A DNA stretch of 64,000 nt from Meghimatium bilineatum (lineage: Eukaryota; Mollusca; Gastropoda; Stylommatophora; Philomycidae): the NCBI GenBank assembly GCA_034231615.1, contig CM067304.1, positions 18,218,444-18,282,443 on the forward strand. Reading direction: 5' to 3'. Positions 59,601 through 64,000 of the stretch are shown here, one piece after another. The notes below the pieces were generated by a model. The model had not been told where the DNA came from and did no database searches. It was given only the letters and a program-made list of their open reading frames with translations. Both the position numbers and the translations under genes were made by a program. Each line of letters starts with the position of its first letter. The stretch's first letter is position 1.

Positions 59601-62600
59601 CAAAAAAGCATTACTGTACAGACACGAAAGATACAAAATCACGGACAGACCTTGCAAACGATGGATTAAAGAAATAGAAAAGTCAGCGACAACAAACATA
59701 TATGAGGCACATAAAAAAGCCATCTTCAGAGGAATCTTCTACCCATGTCGCTGCAAGGCATAAAAGGATATAAAGAGATAAGAAAAAACTGTTAAACTTT
59801 CATTTAACCCAACAACCATTGTCTGTACGACGCTAAAACGGTAATGTAAGAAGAACAATTATGTAAGTAAGCCGTTAAATCAGTCATTTAAACAGACCAA
59901 TTATGTCAGTACGCCGTTAAAACAGTCATTTAAGCAGACCAATTTAGTCAGTAAGCCGGTAAAAAAGTCATTTAAGCAGACCAATTTAGATAGTAAGCCG
60001 TTAAAACAGTCATTTAAGCAGACCAATTTAGTTAGTAAGCCGTTAAAACAGTTATTTAGGCAGACCAATTATGTCAGTAAACCGTTAAAACAGTCATTTA
60101 AGGAGAACAATTTAGTCAGTAAGCCATTAAATCAGTCATTTAGGCAGACCAATTCTGTCAGCAAGCCGTTAAAACAGTAATTTAAGCAGACCAATTTAGT
60201 CAGTAAGACGTTAAACCAGTCATTTAAGCAGAGCAATTTAGTCAGTAAGACGTTAAACCAGTCATTTAAGCAGAACAATTTAGTCAGTAAGCCGTTAAAA
60301 CAGCCATTTAAGCAGAACAATTGCTGGTAATCTAGTAGGATCATTGTCCAACTACAGAGCGATATTGCGAGAGTTTAAATTTAAAGGCTACACAAAGTTG
60401 TTAATGTGAGCTCTATACTCAAATACTTCACTTTTACTCTCCCACTTTGAATTGTATAAAATATATTTATTCCAATGATGATAATGTTCGTCCGTCGTGA
60501 TCGACGATGACCAAAAACTCAACCATAATAATAATAACAATAAATAATAAAAATAATAAAAGTTAATAGTGCGTTTTTAAATGACTAGCAAGTCCAATGC
60601 GCGCACAAAATGTTCTTTTACTGAATTGACAACAATAGAGGGTATCTATTTGAGGTTGAGATGTTTTTTCTTTTCTACGTGTCCGCTTCTGTCTTGCAGT
60701 TTCTTGTCTGAATTCTTCCGCCGCTAGTGCTCCCGTTCTAATGCTGTAACGCCATGCTGTTCTATCCTGAGCGAGGCTCTCCCAAGCGCCTACGTCAATG
60801 TTAAGATGTTTCAAGGATGACTTGAGAGTGTCTTTGAAGCGCTTTTTCTGTCCACCAGCTTTTCGAAATCCTGCCTTGAGTGCTCCATAATATATTTGTT
60901 TTGGCAAACGCGAATTCTCCATACGCACAAGATGGCCTGCCCAGCGTGCCTGCGCCTTCATAAGTATTGTGTGGATGCTTATTGAGGTTGATTTTTCCAA
61001 GACCTCGTAGTCTGGTACTTTGTCCCACCAATGGATGTTTAGTAATTTACGTAGGCAGGTAAGGTGGAAATGATTTAATTTTCTTGCATGTCTAGCATAC
61101 ACTGTCCACGTTTCGCAGGCGTATAGTAGGGTTGGTATAACAGCAGCATGATATACTTGTAGTTTGGTGGTTGTTCTTATACCTCTTCTGTCCCATACAT
61201 TGTTGCGTAATCTGCCAAATACAGCACTAGCTTTTGCCAGTCTATTGTTAATTTCCACATCAATGTTGACATCGCGAGAGAGAGTGCTTCCAAGGTAAGT
61301 AAAATTGTCGACTACCTGCAGTTTTTCCTGATTGACGATAATGGAAGTAGCAGTATGCTGGCTATTTGATGTTGCTTGGTGCATGACTTCTGTTTTTTTG
61401 GTGTTAATAGTGAGACCACAGTTGTTGCAGGCCTGTGAGAAGCGGTCTATGGTGCTCTGCATGTTTACGACAGAGTCAGCATGCAATGCACAGTCGTCAG
61501 CATAAAGTAATTCTCTAACAGTACTAGATTTAGTTTTCGTGTTTGCTTTTAGACGACGTAAATTGAAAAGACCACCATCTGTTCTGTAATTGATCATTAG
61601 TTAGTAAGACTCCAATACCTTCAAACAACAGACTCACGAATTATCTTCCACTCACGCGCTCTCTTCCACTCGCTTCCATTCACACACTCAAATACACTTT
61701 CGAAATCTCTTCCACTGACGCACTCATTGGAAGTTCTATAATTATTATTCCTAACTTCCACAGATTCACCTTGTACATTGGAAGTTCTATAATTATTATT
61801 CCTAACTTCCACAGATTCACCTTGTACATTGGAAGTTCTATAATTATTATTACTAACTTCCACAGATTCACCTTGTACATTATAACTCACGTTTTAGCAC
61901 CTTCGCTGAAGCAGCCTGCAAACCCAATGGTCTTGCTGTGTTGTCATTCTTTTTCGAGGTGAGTATTTTCACAATTGCCTCCTAGGGCGAAATGTTACTA
62001 AACAATTGAGTTCAAGGATTAATTGCCCTACTTTAACTAGGATAAACGATTAATTACATATCTTTAACTAAATTCAATGATTAATTACGATATTTTGACT
62101 AAGGTTAAGGATTAATTTTTCAAATTTAAGGTTACGGACTGGATATAAACATTAAAAAAACAAAAACCATGACAATCAGCAAAGACACAGAAGAACAGGA
62201 GGTAAACATAAACATACAGGGAGTGAAACTACAAAAAGTAAAACAGTATCAATATCTTGGACACATAGTCACAAATGATGGCAGATGTGAAACAGAAGTT
62301 AAAAGGAGAATAGGAATGACTAAAAGTACCTTCAATGACATGAGGAAATTATTAATATCTAAACAAATTACAAACAAGTTACAAATGAGAATTATAAAAT
62401 GCTACATCTATTCAATATTAATGTATGGCTCAGAAACATGGACACTACATAAACAATTAGAAGACAAAATTGATGCATTCGATATGTGGGTATATAGAAG
62501 AATAGGGAAAACATCATGGAAAGAGAAGAAAACAAATAAAGACACTTAATATGAAGAAAGAACTACTAAGAGAAATAAAGATCAGGCAAATAAAATACTT

Positions 62601-63206
62601 TGGACACATTAAAAGACATGACACCTTATTGAAGACCTTACTTGAGGGTAAAGTCAAAGGGAAGCGAGCAAGAGGTAGGCAGAGATACAAGTGGGAGAGT
62701 AACATCACACGATGGACAGGTTACAGTCTAGCAGAGTGTACCACCAAGACAAGAGACAGGAGATGTTGGAGATACGTTGCAGCCAACCTTCGTTGCGGAG
62801 ACGGCACTTGATGATGATGATGAAGGTTAAGGATTAATTTCGCAACTTTAACTATGGGTTAAGGATTATTTGTGATACTTAGCTAAGGTTTACGGATTAC
62901 ATATGCTACTTTAACTACAGGTTAACACTGGAATGTCTTAGGCTAAGGACGTTAATTGTAATATATCCATGTGTTTGTGAGCTAATTGATTTGTTCCATA
63001 TAATGTATTCCATTTACGTGTCCTTGGTGAGAGAAGCATTTTATATAGCACAATACTTATGGACATCTCGTAAATGAAGATGTCCATGTTAGTTGTTTAT
63101 TTACTTCAAACAATGTCTAATATTTATTTCTCATTAAACCAGGTCGGCAAACACAATGAGAACTATCAACAGTTGATTGAAGACTTGGCTAAAATACCCA
63201 ACCCAG
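47499..63206 (+). CDS. CA-B: secreted alpha-carbonic anhydrase (3' end beyond window)
   Basis: Paralogue of CA-A in the opposite direction. Six exons: 47499-47610, 49312-49341, 55180-55353, 57977-58125, 61866-61958, 63143-63206 (622 nt, 207 codons plus one base). The start codon opens a secretory signal: basic N terminus, hydrophobic core AAIAVFLVVAVTV, then SSYA as a plausible cleavage site. Seen: WNY and GP preceding the core, YPDCGG (disulfide Cys), QSPI, QQFHFHWGG and IHLVHYN (all three zinc His), SRGSEHS, GLAVLSFF. The position of human CA II His64 is Arg (NVNGRT), so proton transfer may be slower or use another route. One sequon (NTS). The exons carrying LTTPPC and the C terminus lie right of 64000. 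Role: extracellular CO2/bicarbonate conversion; a link to shell or pH control would be speculation. Confidence 0.93.
47722..48355 (-). repeat. CAAC-tail dispersed repeat, copy 2, in CA-B intron 1
   Basis: Inverted homologue of 11838-12360, extended by about 100 bp that also match 7690-7830. Starts gttggttggttggttg (the tail in reverse). Confidence 0.75.
48790..48957 (+). mobile_element. LINE fragment
   Basis: ETWTINQWQRMYVFEVRCYR, stop; same family as 56090-56525. Confidence 0.6.
48958..49095. repeat. (GACA)n/(GATA)n microsatellite
   Basis: agacagacagacag runs with gata interspersed, ending 215 bp before the CA-B microexon. Confidence 0.9.
49312..49341 (+). CDS. CA-B exon 2: 30-bp microexon
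   Basis: Thirty nt, phase 1 to phase 1, encoding the residues around WNYIAGDAN. Pyrimidine-rich acceptor ttcttctacag, donor aatg/gtgagt. It supplies the W-x-Y motif found just before GPxxW in alpha-CAs and restores the frame between exons 1 and 3. Confidence 0.85.
49345..49400. repeat. GTTATTGTTTATGAGT tandem repeat, left part
   Basis: Same unit as 50755-50835; the dispersed repeat between them seems to have inserted into it. Confidence 0.7.
49400..50752 (+). repeat. high-GC dispersed repeat in CA-B intron 2
   Basis: Relatively GC-rich 1.35 kb. It contains about three degenerate copies of a roughly 120-bp unit (tactgaaccctttctctctt, tttccggtgtaggaaaacctgacagtagagttggg). Its 3' third matches 9840-10060. 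No intact frame. Confidence 0.7.
50755..50840. repeat. GTTATTGTTTATGAGT tandem repeat, right part
   Basis: Five copies of about 16 bp. Confidence 0.75.
50930..51155 (+). repeat. degenerate SINE-like copy
   Basis: aaccaagggtgtttagctgtgtgagg to gagaatgaacgtagaagaag. Confidence 0.6.
51407..52316 (+). mobile_element. mariner-type element, internally deleted
   Basis: Element 51409-52314 (906 bp) bounded by perfect 31-bp terminal inverted repeats that begin cgaggcgtgttcaaatg, with TA on each side (51407-51408, 52315-52316), the mariner/Tc target duplication. It lies in intron 2 of CA-B in the gene's orientation. Full mariners are about 1.3 kb, so several hundred bp of transposase are missing. The perfect terminal repeats suggest recent mobility or mobilisation by an intact relative. 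Confidence 0.95.
51570..52192 (+). pseudogene. mariner transposase remnant (DD34D, first Asp deleted)
   Basis: The N-terminal part 51570-51833 keeps the helix-turn-helix DNA-binding domain (IQFLSFEGCQAVDIHRRM, then LSRTRVMEWVRMFKDG) and ends at TAG. Coding resumes from 51833 in another frame through HDNARPH and YSPDLSPCDFHLFGP to a stop at 52192. The two remaining catalytic Asp are 34 residues apart, the mariner DD34D spacing. The segment with the first catalytic Asp is gone, so the protein cannot be active. The junction is near 51832. Confidence 0.93.
52415..52860. repeat. 35-bp minisatellite
   Basis: About 12 copies of ggggaaaggtatttgaaata, tgagatgttgagata, decaying at the right end. Confidence 0.95.
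52861..53460. other. no gene seen
   Basis: AT-rich part of CA-B intron 2. Confidence 0.4.
53462..53725. repeat. 23-bp minisatellite
   Basis: About eleven copies of cagcgtttcttctgtccatc, tgt or tat. Confidence 0.96.
53905..54400. repeat. 44-bp minisatellite
   Basis: About eleven copies of gaaagtaacgaaagatgtga, actggaaacgtacatggaga, gttt. Several minus frames stay open; not genes. Confidence 0.95.
54575..54830 (-). repeat. degenerate SINE-like copy
   Basis: gcttgttctcaaactcctgctg onward matches the family in reverse; paired with an inverted copy at 54880. Confidence 0.55.
54880..55130 (+). repeat. degenerate SINE-like copy
   Basis: Ends agaacgaacgcagaagcag, 50 bp before CA-B exon 3. With 54575-54830 it forms a long imperfect hairpin. 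Confidence 0.55.
55180..55353 (+). CDS. CA-B exon 3
   Basis: 174 nt, phase 1 to phase 1, identical in length to its CA-A counterpart. It encodes GPTNW, YPDCGG, QSPINIV and ENVNGRT. Acceptor aaatag, donor acag/gtaata. Arg replaces the shuttle His (codon CGT; CA-A has CAT). Confidence 0.95.
55360..56085. other. no gene seen
   Basis: CA-B intron 3; includes a SINE-like scrap at 55885-55960 and (TA)n at 55986-56004. Confidence 0.4.
56090..56525 (+). mobile_element. LINE 3' fragment
   Basis: DTWTMNQWQRIYVFDMRCHR, stop, then in another frame RKLGVLGHVERHHHMDRMAA and RRRWIRYTS to KTTFWKEYPT, stop. Broken by stops and a frameshift. Confidence 0.7.
56820..57952. repeat. 46-bp minisatellite adjoining CA-B exon 4
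   Basis: About 24 copies of ttgtttgtgaacgatgtaat, agtgctctccctgccaatca, atcatc; the left copies are more diverged. The last copy ends about 25 bp before the exon acceptor. Confidence 0.97.
57977..58125 (+). CDS. CA-B exon 4: first two zinc histidines
   Basis: 149 nt, phase 1 to phase 0, same length as in CA-A. It encodes MQQFHFHWGGNTSRGSEHSL. Acceptor attttcag, donor gag/gtatgc. A 46-bp tandem array ends only about 25 bp upstream of this exon. Confidence 0.96.
58605..59060. repeat. 42-bp minisatellite, left array
   Basis: About eleven copies of acagtcatttaagtcgctac, tatttttcagtgaactttta, aa. Confidence 0.95.
59120..59210 (+). repeat. sequence shared with 35885-35970
   Basis: gtgaccggtctagcaaaccg, cgtaggaaacatggagag; each copy adjoins a tandem array. 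Confidence 0.7.
59190..59765 (+). mobile_element. decayed LINE between two related arrays
   Basis: Stop-ridden frames; RPCKRWIKEIEKSATTNIYE near the 3' end is a LINE C-terminal pattern. Confidence 0.5.
59860..60318. repeat. 42-bp minisatellite, right array
   Basis: About eleven copies of cagtcatttaagcagaccaa, tttagtcagtaagccgttaa, aa; shares gttaaaacagtcatttaag with the left array. Confidence 0.95.
60475..61600 (-). mobile_element. LINE, 5'-truncated, antisense in CA-B intron 4
   Basis: Non-LTR retrotransposon 3' part. Reading frame 61597-60563 is uninterrupted for 344 codons. It starts within the reverse transcriptase domain, with the catalytic motif ELLYADDCALHAD, then FTYLGS, LLYACETWTVYARH and RWAGHLVRM, the usual C-terminal landmarks. 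It ends with a Cys/His cluster (CCQF then C and SHLKTH), a possible zinc knuckle. An AT-rich tail of ttattattatt type follows the stop. The absence of stops or frameshifts marks it as the youngest LINE copy here. It ends about 265 bp before CA-B exon 5. Confidence 0.9.
61727..61880 (+). repeat. 51-bp tandem triplication spanning a splice acceptor
   Basis: Three copies, each ending cttccacagattcaccttgt, acatt. The third copy supplies the acceptor and first 16 bases of CA-B exon 5. Confidence 0.95.
61866..61958 (+). CDS. CA-B exon 5: third zinc histidine
   Basis: 93 nt, 31 codons, phase 0 both ends. It begins IHLVHYNS (third zinc His) and ends NGLAVLSFFFE. Acceptor cttccacag, donor gag/gtgagt. 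The acceptor and first 16 exon bases are the last of three tandem copies. Acceptors at 61764 and 61815 would run into an in-frame TAA after 13 codons, so only this start stays open. Confidence 0.92.
61985..62137. repeat. AT-rich tandem repeat split by a LINE
   Basis: ctaaggttaaggattaatt variants about every 35 bp; continues at 62823-62935 after the LINE. Confidence 0.8.
62138..62822 (+). mobile_element. LINE copy (GAT-tail family) in CA-B intron 5
   Basis: 3' fragment of the same family as 33980-35006: YQYLGHIVTNDG, YGSETWTLHKQ, WVYRRIGKTSW, then a frameshift at 62548 and LLREIKIRQIKYFGHIKRHD to CGDGT. gatgatgatgatg tail. A ten-base near-repeat (aaggttacgg/aaggttaagg, 62128-62137 and 62823-62832) suits a target duplication inside a short tandem repeat. 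Confidence 0.88.
63143..63206 (+). CDS. CA-B exon 6: short helix exon
   Basis: 64 nt, phase 0 to phase 1, encoding VGKHNENYQQLIEDLAKI and then PNP. Acceptor aaaccag. The donor reads cccag/gcaagt, the consensus of rare GC-AG introns. The next GT (63211) would give phase 2 and break the phase shared with CA-A. Confidence 0.88.
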
Positions 63207-63299
63207 GCAAGTTCATTTCTTGTATTGCCATAAACATCCTCATTTGATGAACCGGCTATCCTATGCAATCGTAGGCTTATACAAGCATATGTTCTTTAG

Positions 63300-63410
63300 A
63301 TATCTATATATCCATCCATCTATCCATCCATCATCCATCCGTCCATCCATCCATTCATCTATCTATATTATATGTCTGTATATGTGTATGTCTATCTTTC
63401 TGTCTGTCTG
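63300..63410. repeat. ATCC/ATCT/GTCT microsatellite
   Basis: catccatctatccatccatc then tctgtctgtctg. Confidence 0.8.
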
Positions 63411-63679
63411 ATGATCTGTGTGATCTTGCTTGTCTTGTAGTCAGGCGAAATTTGGAAAGAGGAAAATGTAGTATTGCTAATCACTGGACACATGGAATAT
63501 TTTAACTCTACTTTTCGACCAAAAGGCCGTTACAAAAAAAACATGCTGCGTAAAGAACGGCATTGTCCACTATAGCATAACATAGTTCCTTTTATTTATG
63601 TTATGTCTGGTAATATTTTATTTTCTTGTAATTATAATTAAAGGTCGTCTTTATAAAGTTGTGACTTTATATACATCAT

Positions 63680-63900
63680 CCACATTTATATCAAGTGACA
63701 TATTCTTTCTAGAACGTTGTCTTCGTCGTGGATACTCTGAACGCCTCTCTGTCCCGGGCAAGCAGGTCTGCAATGGCCAAAGACATGTGCATACATACTT
63801 CGATGTCGCTTTTCCATCGTCTTCTTGGTCATCCTCTTCTTCTCTCACCTGGCACTCTGCGCTCTAGAATCAGCCTTTCGATACCAACATGTTGCTTTAA
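63680..63900 (-). mobile_element. LINE 3' fragment
   Basis: Shares atcaagtgacatattcttt with the insertion at 3901-4043 and reads REEEDDQEDDGKA on the minus strand; degenerate. Confidence 0.45.
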
Positions 63901-64000
63901 GTTTTCAAAATACTGTATCTCCCTTATTATAATGGTATTTAGAAGCCACTCTTAATTTAATTTCAGTACTTTCAAAACTGCAATGCTTTGTCTCTGTCCA

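Noticed and set aside
61771..61880. Small frames over the 51-bp repeat as separate peptides
   Set aside because: Explained by triplication of the intron end and exon start of CA-B.
63598..63955. Open frames at the right edge as the next CA-B exon
   Set aside because: No GSLTTPPC or other CA motif; the sequence resembles a LINE 3' end.

Overview
The window is animal nuclear DNA: AT-rich, almost entirely non-coding, spliced genes with GT-AG introns, several decayed LINE families, a mariner relic, tRNA-derived SINE-like repeats and an extreme load of mini- and microsatellites. Nothing bacterial or viral is seen. The repeat mix and a pair of secreted alpha-carbonic anhydrases suit a lophotrochozoan, most likely a mollusc (perhaps a gastropod). 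That placement is inference; no marker gene settles it.

The only host genes I can support are two paralogous secreted alpha-class carbonic anhydrases, transcribed away from each other. CA-A is on the minus strand. Six exons were assembled by hand, from 26154 down to a stop codon at 11371; its 5' exon(s) with the signal peptide were not found. CA-B is on the plus strand from a TATA box at 47423 and an ATG at 47499, through six exons to 63206, and runs off the right edge before its last catalytic exons. Homologous exons have the same intron phases, and two exon pairs have identical lengths (174 and 149 bp), so this is an inverted tandem duplication of one gene. All three zinc-binding histidines are present in both. 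CA-A has a histidine at the proton-shuttle position (human CA II His64) and CA-B has an arginine there.

Layout: 1-7150 LINE 3' ends, a 230-bp inverted repeat, Penelope-like ends and two minisatellites; 7200-11350 small inverted-repeat elements, a 42-bp minisatellite and dispersed repeats; 11371-26154 CA-A, every intron filled with satellite arrays (one intron is 93% ATC-type repeat) and one LINE with an RNase H domain; 26160-27060 a long TATC/TGTC microsatellite; 27100-37300 SINE-like repeats, two LINE copies with clear target-site duplications and a 24-bp array; 37341-42246 a 20-bp satellite with a 1.5-kb segmental duplication; 42360-47400 further arrays and LINE ends; 47423-64000 CA-B, whose introns carry a deleted mariner, a high-GC dispersed repeat, a 46-bp array ending just before exon 4, a young antisense LINE and a triplicated splice acceptor at exon 5.

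Most long open frames in this DNA are translations of tandem repeats and are not annotated as genes.
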